Made by a program: the position numbers and the translations under genes. A stretch of DNA of 64,000 nt from Sphingobacterium yanglingense (GTDB taxonomy: Bacteria > Bacteroidota > Bacteroidia > Sphingobacteriales > Sphingobacteriaceae). Positions 43,997-52,670 of this stretch are shown here, in pieces. Position 1 is the stretch's first letter. The number at the start of each line of letters is the position of its first letter. The DNA is taken from NCBI RefSeq assembly GCF_004363245.1, contig NZ_SNYV01000015.1:124001-188000 (forward strand). Direction: 5' to 3'. The notes beneath the pieces were generated by a model. The model worked only from the letters and a program-made list of their open reading frames with translations, searched no databases and was not told the origin of the DNA.

Positions 43997-44070
43997 TAGC
44001 GGGGAGCAGGATCGAACTGCCGACCTCAGGGTTATGAATCCTGCGCTCTAACCATCTGAGCTACCCCGCC
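43997..44070 (-). tRNA. tRNA-Met (CAT), elongator type
   Basis: A 74-base cloverleaf on the minus strand: acceptor GGCGGGG pairs with CCCCGCT (G1-U72), D-stem GCTC/GAGC, anticodon loop TTCATAA with CAT, T-arm GGCAG-TTCGATC-CTGCT, discriminator A. The C1-A72 mismatch and GGG/CCC anticodon stem of initiator tRNA are absent, so it is elongator Met, or less likely tRNA-Ile with lysidine. Stem pair 31-39 is an A-C mismatch. The CCA end is not encoded. A promoter box lies just upstream and a hairpin downstream. Confidence 0.92.
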
Positions 44071-44082
44071 GTTTCAGTGATG

Positions 44083-44112
44083 CAAATATAGCAATAAGGA
44101 ATTATTTTCAAA
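44083..44112 (-). promoter_or_regulatory. Promoter of the tRNA gene
   Basis: On the minus strand TTTG (44112-44109), 18-base spacer, TATATTTG (44090-44083), 12 bases before the mature tRNA 5' end. Confidence 0.65.
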
Positions 44113-44310
44113 GTAATTTTTTAGAGATTTTAATATTTTTATATCCTTCAAAAAAGCCTTCCGACGCAATTATCTAAGAATGAAAGCTGTAACATGTTGA
44201 CAACTTTTTGGATGTTAACAAATATTATTCTGCTTCATGTACTTTTAAAATAAAAATATGTATTATTACAGAAATCAATATGAAAACGTTAACTAAAAAA
44301 TGATTTAGCT

Positions 44311-44688
44311 ATGTCGGAAAAAACTAAAATTCACCTAGAATATATAATCAACTCTTCTCCACGCATTCTGTACCCTTATTTAATTGAGCCGAACGATCTT
44401 GCACAATGGTTTGCTGATGATGTAATCTACCATGATGGAGTCTACGAATTCATCTGGGATGGCGAGTCGCATAGAGCAAAGATTGCTATTTCTAAAGAAA
44501 ACAAATACGTTAAGTTCAAATGGGTAGATGACGAACCTCACTTTTTCGAATTGGAAATCATCCAGGATGAACTAACGAATGATGTGGCTCTTGCCATTAC
44601 CGATCATGCGAAAGATGAAAATGTAGAAGATCGAAAAAAAATCTGGGACAACTCGATAAGCTATCTTCAAAGTGTAATTGGTGCTTAA
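44311..44688 (+). CDS. START-like domain protein (SRPBCC fold)
   Basis: 125-residue cytoplasmic protein, a small helix-grip fold of the AHSA1/START-like group widespread in Bacteroidota. Seen: IHLEYIINSSPRILYPYLIEP at the N-terminus, LAQWFADDV, and a final helix KKIWDNSISYLQSVIGA. Members bind hydrophobic ligands or chaperones; the specific role is unknown. It precedes an LptF/LptG-family permease gene that has its own promoter box inside the short gap. Confidence 0.8.
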   Translation: MSEKTKIHLEYIINSSPRILYPYLIEPNDLAQWFADDVIYHDGVYEFIWDGESHRAKIAISKENKYVKFKWVDDEPHFFELEIIQDELTNDVALAITDHAKDENVEDRKKIWDNSISYLQSVIGA

Positions 44689-44695
44689 AATTCTG

Positions 44696-44703
44696 TACCT
44701 TTG
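44696..44703 (+). promoter_or_regulatory. -7 promoter box for the LptF/G gene
   Basis: TACCTTTG, an exact TAnnTTTG match, with TTG at 44678-44680 (15-base spacer), 51 bases before the ATG. Confidence 0.55.
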
Positions 44704-44754
44704 TTTATCACGCATAGCCTCATGTAAAGCTAACAAGGCCATGCTTATAGATAC

Positions 44755-46212
44755 ATGAAAAAAGTACACAAATTAATACTACAAGCATTCATTAAGCCAT
44801 TCATTGTCACATTCTGTATCGTGATGTTTGTGCTTTTGATGCTTTTTTTATTTAAGTATATCGATGACCTTATCGGAAAGGGGTTCGAATGGTACGTCAT
44901 TATGGAGCTTATTGGCTACCAATGTGCCGTACAGTTGTCCATGGCTCTCCCACTTTCTATGCTGCTCTCCTCCATCATGACCTTTGGTAATCTAGGAGAA
45001 AGCTATGAATTGGTCGCTATAAAAGCTGCCGGCGTTTCATTACGAAAAGCCATGAGCCCCTTGTTCATTTTGGTTGGAATATTCGCTGGCGGATCCTTTT
45101 TATTTTCCGACTACATACTACCTGTAGTCAATCTGAAGATGGGTTCGCTATTATGGGATGTCCGTAACAAAAAGGCGGATTTTCTCATCAAACCAGGAAT
45201 CTTCAACAGTACCATTCCTGGATATGCCATTCGCGCCAAAAGCAAAAGCAAAGATGGGACGGTACTATACGACCTCACTATCTACGATAAATCTAAAGGC
45301 AATGCCGCGAGTGATGTCCTTGTTGCAAAAGAGGGATATATGTATAACTCGCGAGATCAAAGTTTCATGATCTTAAAACTTATCGATGGGGTTCGTTATG
45401 AAGACGCTCGTTCGAATAATGCAAAAACCTACGACCCTCGTCAACAGTTTACGCGCTTTTATTTCAAAGAAACGGAAACAAAGTTTGACATGGACGCGTT
45501 TGAAATGAAACGCACAGATGAGAATCTCTTCAAACAGCACCATCAGATGCTAAATCTACGTCAGCTTAAACTTAAGTCTGACACCAATCTGATGGAGCTG
45601 GATAGCATCTCCAAAATCAGTGCACAAGAGTTAAAACACAATATCCTTTATACTTCTCGGTACTATAACGAGGGGAATAGAGAGAAAGCAAAAATAGAAC
45701 TCAATGGTGATATCCTAACATACATTCCAGAGTCTAATCGGAGAAATGTAATAAGCAGTGCTCTTGGGCAGATTCAGCAATTCAAAGATGGCACATTTAA
45801 TAGATCAACCGAATACCAGGGGTTAATTGATAAAGATATCCGCTATGACGTTGAATACCACAGAAAATTCACATTAGCAATTTCTTGTCTTCTTCTATTT
45901 GCCATTGGAGCACCATTAGGTGCCATCATTAGAAAAGGTGGACTAGGCGCTCCTGTAGTGATATCGATCATATTCTTTCTTATATACCATATCATATCGA
46001 CTGTCTCAGAAAAGGCTGCAAAAGACGGAGCTATCACTCCTTTTTGGGGAATGTGGATGGCAATAATTGTACTCACGCCATTAGCCGCGTTTCTTACCTA
46101 CAAATCCACCACGGATTCTGCACTATTTGACATGGATCAATACAAGATTAAAGCACAACTTGCCTTAGGCTGGATTAAAGAAAAACTAAATATCAAAAAA
46201 CAAAAGGTTTAG
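44755..46212 (+). CDS. LptF/LptG family permease
   Basis: Inner-membrane subunit of the lipopolysaccharide export ABC machine, 485 residues. Three helices near the N-terminus and three near the C-terminus flank a periplasmic beta-jellyroll (about 130-380), the YjgP/YjgQ architecture. Seen: LILQAFIKPFIVTFCIVMFV at the start, PLSMLLSSIMTFGNLGESYEL (the coupling helix), and LLLFAIGAPLGAIIRKGGLG near the end. It is longer than the E. coli proteins (about 360), as usual in Bacteroidota. The second permease and ATPase are not in the window. Confidence 0.92.
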   Translation: MKKVHKLILQAFIKPFIVTFCIVMFVLLMLFLFKYIDDLIGKGFEWYVIMELIGYQCAVQLSMALPLSMLLSSIMTFGNLGESYELVAIKAAGVSLRKAMSPLFILVGIFAGGSFLFSDYILPVVNLKMGSLLWDVRNKKADFLIKPGIFNSTIPGYAIRAKSKSKDGTVLYDLTIYDKSKGNAASDVLVAKEGYMYNSRDQSFMILKLIDGVRYEDARSNNAKTYDPRQQFTRFYFKETETKFDMDAFEMKRTDENLFKQHHQMLNLRQLKLKSDTNLMELDSISKISAQELKHNILYTSRYYNEGNREKAKIELNGDILTYIPESNRRNVISSALGQIQQFKDGTFNRSTEYQGLIDKDIRYDVEYHRKFTLAISCLLLFAIGAPLGAIIRKGGLGAPVVISIIFFLIYHIISTVSEKAAKDGAITPFWGMWMAIIVLTPLAAFLTYKSTTDSALFDMDQYKIKAQLALGWIKEKLNIKKQKV

Positions 46213-46257
46213 TCTAGATTTTGACTTCTTGATTATTAAAAGAACGAAAATCAACTA

Positions 46258-46265
46258 TACCTTTG
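46258..46265 (+). promoter_or_regulatory. -7 promoter box for ribBA
   Basis: TACCTTTG, exact TAnnTTTG match, 22 bases before the ATG. The short leader leaves no room for an FMN riboswitch. Confidence 0.6.
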
Positions 46266-46287
46266 TAATTGGAAAACTAATATATCA

Positions 46288-47502
46288 ATGGATATAAAAT
46301 TAAACACAATCGAAGAAGCCATTGAAGACATCAAGGCTGGAAAAGTAATCATTGTAGTGGACGATGAAGACAGGGAGAATGAAGGTGACTTTATTACTGC
46401 AGCTAGAAATGCTACTCCTGAAATAATCAACTTCATGGCGACACATGGACGTGGATTAGTTTGTGCACCATTATCAGAAGAGCGCTGCAGAGAGCTGAAC
46501 CTACACCCGATGGTGGGCCAAAACACAGCGATATACGAAACTAACTTTACCGTCTCTGTAGATTTACAGGGTTATGGATGTACAACAGGGATATCAGCAT
46601 CAGATCGTTCAAAGACAATAAAAGCACTTATAGATCCTAATATTAAACCAGAAGAACTTGGCCGCCCTGGTCATATATTTCCATTGATAGCGATGGATGG
46701 AGGTGTTTTACGCCGTACCGGGCATACCGAAGCAACTGTCGATATAGCTCGACTTGCAGGCTTTGAGCCGGCAGGTGTATTGGTGGAGATCCTCAAAGAA
46801 GACGGAGAGATGGCAAGACTACCTGATTTGCTTGAAGTTGCCAAACGGTTTGATCTCAAAATCATAAGTATTGAGGATCTAATAGAGTATCGTCTAAAAC
46901 ATGATTCATTAATCAATGAAGAAGTATCCGTAAAAATGCCTACGGCCTACGGAGAGTTCCAGATGAAAGCCTTTACCCAAAAAAATAGTGGCGAACAACA
47001 CCTTGCAATATACAAAGGCGAATGGAAAGAAGATGAACCTGTATTAGTACGTGTACACAGCTCTTGTATGACGGGAGATATATTTGGGTCTTGCCGCTGC
47101 GACTGTGGACCTCAGCTTCATAAAGCGATGGAGATGATTGAAAAGGAAGGTAAGGGCATCATTGTATACATGAACCAAGAGGGACGAGGGATCGGATTAA
47201 TCAATAAACTTCACGCCTACAAATTGCAGGAAGAAGGTATAGATACTGTGGATGCCAATATCCAATTGGGATTCAAAGCTGACCATAGGGATTACGGCGT
47301 AGGTGCTCAGATACTCCGTCATATGGGAGTCTCGAAAATGAGATTAATGTCCAACAATCCGACGAAAAGAGCTGGTCTCGTAGGATATGGCCTTGAAATC
47401 ATCGAAAATGTGCCTATTGAAATAGAGCCAAATGCGTACAACGAAGCGTATTTAAAAACTAAACGTGACCGAATGGGACACAGCATTCTCAAAAACATAT
47501 AG
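46288..47502 (+). CDS. ribBA: Bifunctional DHBP synthase / GTP cyclohydrolase II
   Basis: Two early riboflavin-pathway enzymes in one 404-residue protein. The RibB half (about 1-203) shows [26 protein letters not shown] and [13 protein letters not shown]; the RibA half (about 208-404) shows the zinc cysteines in [26 protein letters not shown] and [12 protein letters not shown]. All catalytic motifs are intact. It forms a single-gene unit between its own promoter box and a long bidirectional terminator, which begins within the stop codon. Confidence 0.97.
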   Translation: MDIKLNTIEEAIEDIKAGKVIIVVDDEDRENEGDFITAARNATPEIINFMATHGRGLVCAPLSEERCRELNLHPMVGQNTAIYETNFTVSVDLQGYGCTTGISASDRSKTIKALIDPNIKPEELGRPGHIFPLIAMDGGVLRRTGHTEATVDIARLAGFEPAGVLVEILKEDGEMARLPDLLEVAKRFDLKIISIEDLIEYRLKHDSLINEEVSVKMPTAYGEFQMKAFTQKNSGEQHLAIYKGEWKEDEPVLVRVHSSCMTGDIFGSCRCDCGPQLHKAMEMIEKEGKGIIVYMNQEGRGIGLINKLHAYKLQEEGIDTVDANIQLGFKADHRDYGVGAQILRHMGVSKMRLMSNNPTKRAGLVGYGLEIIENVPIEIEPNAYNEAYLKTKRDRMGHSILKNI

Positions 47503-47542
47503 ATATAAAAAAAGAGGACTAAGTCCTCTTTTTTTATATCTA
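47500..47542. terminator. Long bidirectional terminator after ribBA
   Basis: Near-perfect inverted repeat of about 20 bp around AAAAAAAGAGGAC / GTCCTCTTTTTTT with a 3-base loop. It overlaps the stop codons of ribBA (+) and of the outer-membrane gene (-). Confidence 0.9.
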
Positions 47543-48037
47543 CCATAAGTGATAACGTACGCCCAACGTTAAATAATTGGGCTGGAAGTTTTCATCTTCT
47601 ACTAGATACTTCACCTTGTACCCCGTATATACCGATAACTGTACAGGCTTAAAATAATAGCTTAATCCAATCTGTCCGTTAAGAACAAAACGTTCATCTT
47701 TTACAAACGCATACTCTTTTACACCTACCTCTTGGTACCGAACAAAATCTTCAGCGACCCCAGTGCCAAGAAAAACGTTAAAATTGCTTTTTCGTTTGTC
47801 TAAAAATGAGAAAAGATAATCTGCACCAACAGAGACAAAATTACCGCGCCCATGTACCTGTGCCTGTACGGCGTTCCGACTGTTCAGATCGTACTTCCCT
47901 TGTATACCGAAACTACTTTCCTTCGCCGATTTTACGCTCATATCTCCATAAAATCCAAATGCCCAACTATGATCCTGTCCAAATGAAAGTGTCGACATCC
48001 CGGTTATAAATAAAATTACCACTAAAACTCTTCTCAT
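47540..48037 (-). CDS. Small secreted beta-barrel protein
   Basis: 165-residue protein with a signal peptide (MRRVLVVILFITGMSTLSFG, cleavage near GQD) and a mature region of alternating strands ending in GVRYHLW, the terminal aromatic typical of outer-membrane barrels. No named family is recognised. It starts 6 bases after the HemJ-like gene and is probably co-transcribed with it. Confidence 0.7.
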   Translation of the reverse strand: MRRVLVVILFITGMSTLSFGQDHSWAFGFYGDMSVKSAKESSFGIQGKYDLNSRNAVQAQVHGRGNFVSVGADYLFSFLDKRKSNFNVFLGTGVAEDFVRYQEVGVKEYAFVKDERFVLNGQIGLSYYFKPVQLSVYTGYKVKYLVEDENFQPNYLTLGVRYHLW

Positions 48038-48043
48038 AATAAA

Positions 48044-48595
48044 TTAGTTTACTTGTTCCCCCTTTGATTTTCTATATGCTTTATAGAGTTTAATAAGCAG
48101 CATTAATAATATAGCCAAACCTACAATCCCAATAACACCATATATCCAATTCAGAGCGGATTTCAGAATAACGACAAATACGATAGCAAACAACAATACT
48201 GTAGCCATTTCATTCCACAACCTCAATTGTTGCGATGTCCAAGTCGATTTTTCATCCCTTAGACTGAACATTAATTTTTGAGTTCTGAAATGATAAAACA
48301 CCATACCTCCGACAAACAACAACTTGACATGCATCCAACTTAGGCTTAATAAACCTGGAGTAGAATACAACATCAATAGTGCAGAAACAATTGCAATATA
48401 CATTGCAGGAGTCGTTATCACCCACCATAGGCGGTTTTCCATTAATGAAAACTGCTTATGCAGAATTTGATATTCGACGTCCCCCTTACCTTTCGCTTCG
48501 GTATGATAAATAAAAAGTCGAGGCATATAAAATAGTCCCGCCATCCAACAGATTACAAAGATAATATGCACCGCTTTCGCATATAGGTATATCAT
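48044..48595 (-). CDS. hemJ: Protoporphyrinogen IX oxidase HemJ-like membrane protein
   Basis: 183-residue inner-membrane protein of the UPF0093/HemJ family with four or five helices. Seen: KAVHIIFVICWMAGLFYMPRLFIYH at the start, holding the conserved His and Arg, and SWMHVKLLFVGGMVFYH in the middle. HemJ oxidises protoporphyrinogen IX in haem synthesis; encoding just after hemE (uroporphyrinogen decarboxylase) supports this. It has its own promoter box 4 bases before the ATG and is separated from hemE by a terminator. CopD-like copper proteins share this fold, a less likely alternative. Confidence 0.85.
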   Translation of the reverse strand: MIYLYAKAVHIIFVICWMAGLFYMPRLFIYHTEAKGKGDVEYQILHKQFSLMENRLWWVITTPAMYIAIVSALLMLYSTPGLLSLSWMHVKLLFVGGMVFYHFRTQKLMFSLRDEKSTWTSQQLRLWNEMATVLLFAIVFVVILKSALNWIYGVIGIVGLAILLMLLIKLYKAYRKSKGEQVN

Positions 48596-48599
48596 AGCA

Positions 48600-48607
48600 C
48601 AAAAATA
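48600..48607 (-). promoter_or_regulatory. -7 promoter box for hemJ, 4 bases before ATG
   Basis: Minus-strand TATTTTTG, exact TAnnTTTG match. It implies a leaderless or near-leaderless mRNA and lies next to the hemE terminator. Confidence 0.5.
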
Positions 48608-48640
48608 AAAAGGAAAAATTAAATAATTTTTCCTTTTTTA
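48608..48640 (-). terminator. Terminator after hemE
   Basis: Stem AGGAAAAATT / AATTTTTCCT (48611-48620 with 48625-48634), extended by A/T runs, giving a T tract on the minus strand. Confidence 0.75.
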
Positions 48641-48649
48641 ATCTAATCG

Positions 48650-49684
48650 TTAGTATCTAAACTCTCTGATAACTTCCACTGCGTATTTGACATGGTCAAA
48701 TGGCATATCAGGCATAATACCGTGTCCTAGGTTACATATAAAACCATTCTCCCCGCGCATTCTTTCGAACAACTCATGAATCTTAGCTTTAATCACCGGC
48801 TTGTCTGCATACATGATAAACGGATCTAAGTTCCCTTGAACAGCCATGCCTGCAGGCAGACTCTTCTTGATATTTAGCAGATCCGCATTCCAATCGACAG
48901 AAATAACGTCTGGATTACTTTCAGCCATTACAGGTGCAAATACAGATGCTCCTTTCGCAAATGATATTACAGGGACGGTACGCTTCAGATTCGCTAAGAT
49001 ATACTTATTGTACTTATGCGAGAATGTATGGTAGTCATTCCACGATAGCGCATTAGCCCAGCTATCGAAAAGTTGAACAGCATTAACACCTGCATCGATC
49101 TGCATATTCAGATAAGCTATCGTCAGGTCCGCTATTTTCTGAAGAATAAGGTGCGCCAATTCTGGCTCATTATTCAACATCAACTTCGTTAACTTAAAAT
49201 CTCTAGAAGATCCACCTTCTACCAAATAGCTTAGTATAGTGAACGGTGCTCCCGCAAATCCAATCAAAGGAATACGTCCATCAAGACGTTGTTGTATAAC
49301 ACGGATTGCATCCGCTACATATTGCAATTTGTCAAGACAATCCACCGACAGATTTTCGGCATCCTTCCAAGTACGGACAGGATTTGAAAAACGAGGTCCT
49401 ACTCCTTGCTCAAAAGATAGATCTCCTCCCATTGCCTCTCCAGTAACAAGGATATCCGAAAATAAAATGGCAGCATCGATACCCAAAAGATCAACCGGAA
49501 GCATAGTCACATCAGCAGCGATCTCGGGAGTTTTACACATCTCCAAAAAGCTGTATTTATTTTTAATCTCCCAATATTCCGGCATAAAACGTCCTGCTTG
49601 ACGCATCATCCACACCGGAGGTCTCTCCACTTGCTGCGAAAGCGCAGCCTTGATAAACAAATCGTTCTGTAAAGTTGTACTCAC
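48650..49684 (-). CDS. hemE: Uroporphyrinogen decarboxylase
   Basis: Cytoplasmic haem-pathway enzyme of 344 residues removing four carboxyl groups from uroporphyrinogen III. Seen: RPPVWMMRQAGRFMPEY with the substrate-binding Arg pair, FSDILVTGEAMG with the catalytic Asp, GFAGAPFTILSYLVEGG, and NLGHGIMPDMPFDHV with the conserved His near the end. It is the last gene of a four-gene unit with a histidine kinase, response regulator and TPR protein (6-base gap to the latter), and ends in a terminator. Confidence 0.97.
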   Translation of the reverse strand: MSTTLQNDLFIKAALSQQVERPPVWMMRQAGRFMPEYWEIKNKYSFLEMCKTPEIAADVTMLPVDLLGIDAAILFSDILVTGEAMGGDLSFEQGVGPRFSNPVRTWKDAENLSVDCLDKLQYVADAIRVIQQRLDGRIPLIGFAGAPFTILSYLVEGGSSRDFKLTKLMLNNEPELAHLILQKIADLTIAYLNMQIDAGVNAVQLFDSWANALSWNDYHTFSHKYNKYILANLKRTVPVISFAKGASVFAPVMAESNPDVISVDWNADLLNIKKSLPAGMAVQGNLDPFIMYADKPVIKAKIHELFERMRGENGFICNLGHGIMPDMPFDHVKYAVEVIREFRY

Positions 49685-49690
49685 TATATT

Positions 49691-50206
49691 CTAATTATAT
49701 TTTTTTACGTCTTCTCTAATTTTTGCAACGATATCACTTTGTCTGTGCGTCAAAGCCAACTTATCCGTTAGGTCCAAGTAGGTTTTCACTCTATCGTATT
49801 CCTTTTTCCGCAGATTAATATTGGCAAGATTAATCAGAACCATTCCTTTCTCGTTGTCTCTACGCCACGGCAACCGCGACGCCAATTGGAAATGATACTC
49901 AGCCTCCTCTATATTATCATTTTTTAAGGCCAGATTACCTTTCATAAACTCGTAAAAATTACGTCTACCTTTACGCAGATTATCTGGATTTTTAATCTCA
50001 GAAAGCAATTTGGCTGTTTTCTCGTAGTCTTGCTTATGGAATGACTGGGTTGCTAAAAAAACAGTCCCTTCTCTATATTGACTCCATATAAAGTAACCAA
50101 TAATCCCTAACAAATAAACACAAACATTATAGTGCTTAAAAACAACGGCATAGGCTAATCCAATAATGCCTATGCCAATTATTATCATTCGGCGCCGTGT
50201 ATTCAT
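49691..50206 (-). CDS. Membrane-anchored TPR-like protein
   Basis: 171 residues: two short hydrophobic segments at the N-terminus (IIIGIGIIGLAYAVVF and VCVYLLGIIGYFIW) then helical repeats, including AEYHFQLASRLPWR and GMVLINLANINLRKKEYDRV, consistent with two or three TPR motifs. Role unknown; likely a cytoplasmic-face scaffold. It sits 6 bases after the response regulator and 6 before hemE. Confidence 0.75.
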   Translation of the reverse strand: MNTRRRMIIIGIGIIGLAYAVVFKHYNVCVYLLGIIGYFIWSQYREGTVFLATQSFHKQDYEKTAKLLSEIKNPDNLRKGRRNFYEFMKGNLALKNDNIEEAEYHFQLASRLPWRRDNEKGMVLINLANINLRKKEYDRVKTYLDLTDKLALTHRQSDIVAKIREDVKKYN

Positions 50207-50212
50207 ATGTTA

Positions 50213-50932
50213 TTACTCGGCTTGCCCCTCTGTATTATCTGTGAACTTATACCCCACCCCTCTAATCGAGTGAAAATAAATAGGATGCTTTTGATCAGGT
50301 TCAAAATACTTTCTAAACGTCAGAATAAAATTATCAATCGTACGGGTAGAAGGGTACACATCGTAGTTCCACACTGTTTCTAAAATCTGCTCTCTAGAAA
50401 CAGCTTCATTACGCCGTTCGATAAGTAACTTTAGGAGCATGGTTTCTTTCTTTGTCAACGAAGTGACCGTACCATCTGCTAAGTGTAACTCATAGGAATT
50501 GAAATAGATGGTCTTGTCACCTATGGTATAAGAATTGAGTTCCTTTAACTCGTCTCCTTTCATCCCTCTTCTAATCAAATTACCTACACGCAAGATTAGC
50601 TCTTCAAGGTTGAACGGCTTGACCAAATAATCGTCTGCCCCTTTCTTTAAACCTGTAATGCGATCTTCGCTACTATTCTTAGCCGTCAGAAACATAATAG
50701 GTACTTCTGTATTCTGAAGGCGGATGGTTTCTGCAACCTGAAAACCATCGATTTCAGGAATCATTACATCCAAAATGATCAGATTGAAGCGTTCTTCTTT
50801 GAAGATTTTCAACGCCTTCTTACCATCGGTAGCCGTAGTGACACGGTACCCTTCTAATTCTAAATTTAATTTGATGGCCTCCAACAAGTGTTCCTCGTCT
50901 TCGACTAAGAGTATCCTTTGTTTAGCTTGCAT
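50213..50932 (-). CDS. OmpR/PhoB-family response regulator
   Basis: Two-component transcription factor of 239 residues. ATG 50932 is chosen because the longer frame would start at TTG 50941. Receiver: acidic residues in LLVEDEEH, phosphoacceptor Asp55 in LIILDVMIPEIDGF, LTAKNS, KPF. C-terminal winged helix: TKKETMLLKLLIERRNEAVSRE-type recognition region and VYPSTRTIDNFILTFRKYFE. It overlaps the kinase gene by 11 bases, so the pair is coupled. Target genes unknown; linkage to hemE is notable. Confidence 0.92.
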   Translation of the reverse strand: MQAKQRILLVEDEEHLLEAIKLNLELEGYRVTTATDGKKALKIFKEERFNLIILDVMIPEIDGFQVAETIRLQNTEVPIMFLTAKNSSEDRITGLKKGADDYLVKPFNLEELILRVGNLIRRGMKGDELKELNSYTIGDKTIYFNSYELHLADGTVTSLTKKETMLLKLLIERRNEAVSREQILETVWNYDVYPSTRTIDNFILTFRKYFEPDQKHPIYFHSIRGVGYKFTDNTEGQAE

Positions 50933-51797
50933 AATTTTCAAATGTTACTTCAAAGATGCTCCCGGAAGGTTTATTATCCATAACCCTGATGGTAGCATCA
51001 TGTTTTTGCAATACAGATTTTACTATATATAACCCCAAACCAGTTCCTTTGGTTTTGCGAGTGGATTCATTCCCTACACGATAGAATTTATTAAAGATAA
51101 GTCTCTTTTCCTCATCTTGTATACCAGCCCCATGATCAGCAACAGAAAAGACAAGGTCATTATCTTTTTTCTTGAGACTCACTTCTACATTGGCACAAGG
51201 TGGCGAATACTTGACTGCATTCTCCACAAGATTGGTCACCACATTAGTAATTGCAAACTTATCTGCATGTAAGACAATCCCTGGTTCAATCTGTGGCCTA
51301 ATAATTTCTGATTTGCACGCATTTTTCTGAAGCCTATCTAAAATTTCTTCAATCAATACAGAAAAATCAAAATCCTCCTTGGGTAGAATAAAAGTCCTGT
51401 TTTCCAATTTAGTAGCTAATAGAACATTCTCCACCAAATAATCAAGACGTTCGATATCTTTCAATGAATTCGACAAGAAAGTTTTCTGTTGCTCACGATC
51501 CAAGTCCCGCTTCAATATGGTCTGCAAATAAAGCTTAACAGAAGCCAAGGGTGATTTTAGCTCATGGGTAACAGAAAGTAAAAAATTCTGCTGTTGCTGT
51601 TGGTAATAGCGTTCGCGTTCCAGATGTTTTTTCAGCTTAATTACAGCGAGCACAAAAATTGCTATAAAAATCAATCCCTCACCAATAATCATCCCCTTTC
51701 TATCTGGAACATGCTTTATGAACATGTATCCCCACCCTATTAATTGACAAAGTGCATATAACGCCAGTAGATAAAACCAAAAGAGTGCTCTTCTCAT
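50922..51797 (-). CDS. Sensor histidine kinase
   Basis: Inner-membrane kinase of 291 residues with two helices (about 5-25 and 33-53) and almost no periplasmic loop, so it probably senses a signal in or near the membrane. Seen: H-box VTHELKSPLASV, N-box VVTNLVENAVKYSP, G-boxes ADHGAGIQ and GTGLGLYIV with FNKFYR between. Partner is the response regulator whose gene overlaps it. A -7 box lies 15 bases upstream, making this the first gene of the kinase-regulator-TPR-hemE unit. Confidence 0.92.
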   Translation of the reverse strand: MRRALFWFYLLALYALCQLIGWGYMFIKHVPDRKGMIIGEGLIFIAIFVLAVIKLKKHLERERYYQQQQQNFLLSVTHELKSPLASVKLYLQTILKRDLDREQQKTFLSNSLKDIERLDYLVENVLLATKLENRTFILPKEDFDFSVLIEEILDRLQKNACKSEIIRPQIEPGIVLHADKFAITNVVTNLVENAVKYSPPCANVEVSLKKKDNDLVFSVADHGAGIQDEEKRLIFNKFYRVGNESTRKTKGTGLGLYIVKSVLQKHDATIRVMDNKPSGSIFEVTFENYAS

Positions 51798-51811
51798 AAA
51801 TGCTATTTCAA

Positions 51812-51819
51812 CAAAAATA
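51812..51819 (-). promoter_or_regulatory. -7 promoter box for the kinase operon
   Basis: Minus-strand TATTTTTG, exact TAnnTTTG match, 14 bases before the kinase ATG. Confidence 0.5.
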
Positions 51820-51897
51820 GGTAAATATAGGTGTATAATAAAATAGCCCGTGTTTTATGACACTAATAAGAAAAAGGAGTAAGGTCTGCTATACATA

Positions 51898-51928
51898 TTG
51901 TGTACAATATTGAATTTATGTAGGTTTG
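51898..51928 (+). promoter_or_regulatory. Full promoter for the HAD gene, 3 bases before ATG
   Basis: TTG (51898-51900), 20-base spacer, TAGGTTTG (51921-51928), then TAC and ATG at 51932. It is one of the two best -33/-7 matches in the window, and its position predicts a leaderless mRNA. Confidence 0.75.
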
Positions 51929-51931
51929 TAC

Positions 51932-52633
51932 ATGTTCAAGCAAAAAAAAGACATATTTTTCGATTTAGATCATACCATCTGGGATTTTGACAAAAATGCA
52001 GAAGAGACCTTACATGAACTCTACGTAACGTTTCGATTTGACCGACTTTTTGGAAGCGAGCGCGCAGACTTGTTTATTGAAACCTATACACTGAACAATC
52101 ACCGCGTATGGGATTTGTACCACCACGGCAAGATAGACAAACCTACGCTAAGAAAATTAAGGTTTGCAGACACCTTTACACAACTTGGTGTAGATCCAGA
52201 ACTTTTCCCAGTTGCGTTTGAAGAAGAATACCTCAAAATTTGCCCCACAAAGACAAATCTATTCCCCAATGCACATGAGACACTTGCCTACTTAAAAGGC
52301 AAATACAACCTCCACTTGATATCAAATGGTTTTAAAGAGGCCTGTGAACTTAAACTAAAACACAGTCGCCTGGCGGACTACTTCAAAACAATCGTTATAT
52401 CCGAAGTATTTGGAGTCAACAAACCTGATCCGCGCATCTTTGATCATGCTGTAAGCAATGGATCCGCTGAAAAAACGACTTCTATTATGATTGGAGATAA
52501 TATTGACGCAGATGTACGGGGAGCACAAAACGCAGGTCTAGAAGCCATATACTTCAACAGTACTGGGGCTGATAAACCGACAGACGTAGACTATATGATC
52601 AGAGATCTTAAAGAGCTACAGCATATTTTCTAA
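51932..52633 (+). CDS. HAD-family nucleotide phosphatase (YjjG/YfnB-like)
   Basis: Cytoplasmic phosphatase of 233 residues. HAD motifs: FFDLDHTIWDFD (nucleophile Asp and +2 Asp), ISNG as motif II, Lys in VFGVNKPDPRIF as motif III, and MIGDNIDADVRGA as motif IV, with a helical cap between. The layout matches YjjG-type pyrimidine 5'-nucleotidases. The frame extends to a TTG at 51926, but that codon lies in the promoter box, so ATG 51932 is used. Physiological substrate uncertain. Confidence 0.9.
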   Translation: MFKQKKDIFFDLDHTIWDFDKNAEETLHELYVTFRFDRLFGSERADLFIETYTLNNHRVWDLYHHGKIDKPTLRKLRFADTFTQLGVDPELFPVAFEEEYLKICPTKTNLFPNAHETLAYLKGKYNLHLISNGFKEACELKLKHSRLADYFKTIVISEVFGVNKPDPRIFDHAVSNGSAEKTTSIMIGDNIDADVRGAQNAGLEAIYFNSTGADKPTDVDYMIRDLKELQHIF

Positions 52634-52670
52634 AAATAGGGAAGAGTTAGAACACCCTTCCCTATTTTAA
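52633..52670. terminator. Bidirectional terminator between HAD and esterase genes
   Basis: Perfect 12-bp stem AAAATAGGGAAG / CTTCCCTATTTT (52633-52644 with 52657-52668), overlapping the 3' end of the esterase gene. Confidence 0.85.

Noticed and set aside
46213..46287. Possible FMN riboswitch ahead of ribBA
   Set aside because: Only 75 bases separate the genes and the predicted promoter box is 22 bases from the ATG; no RFN-type conserved elements are visible.
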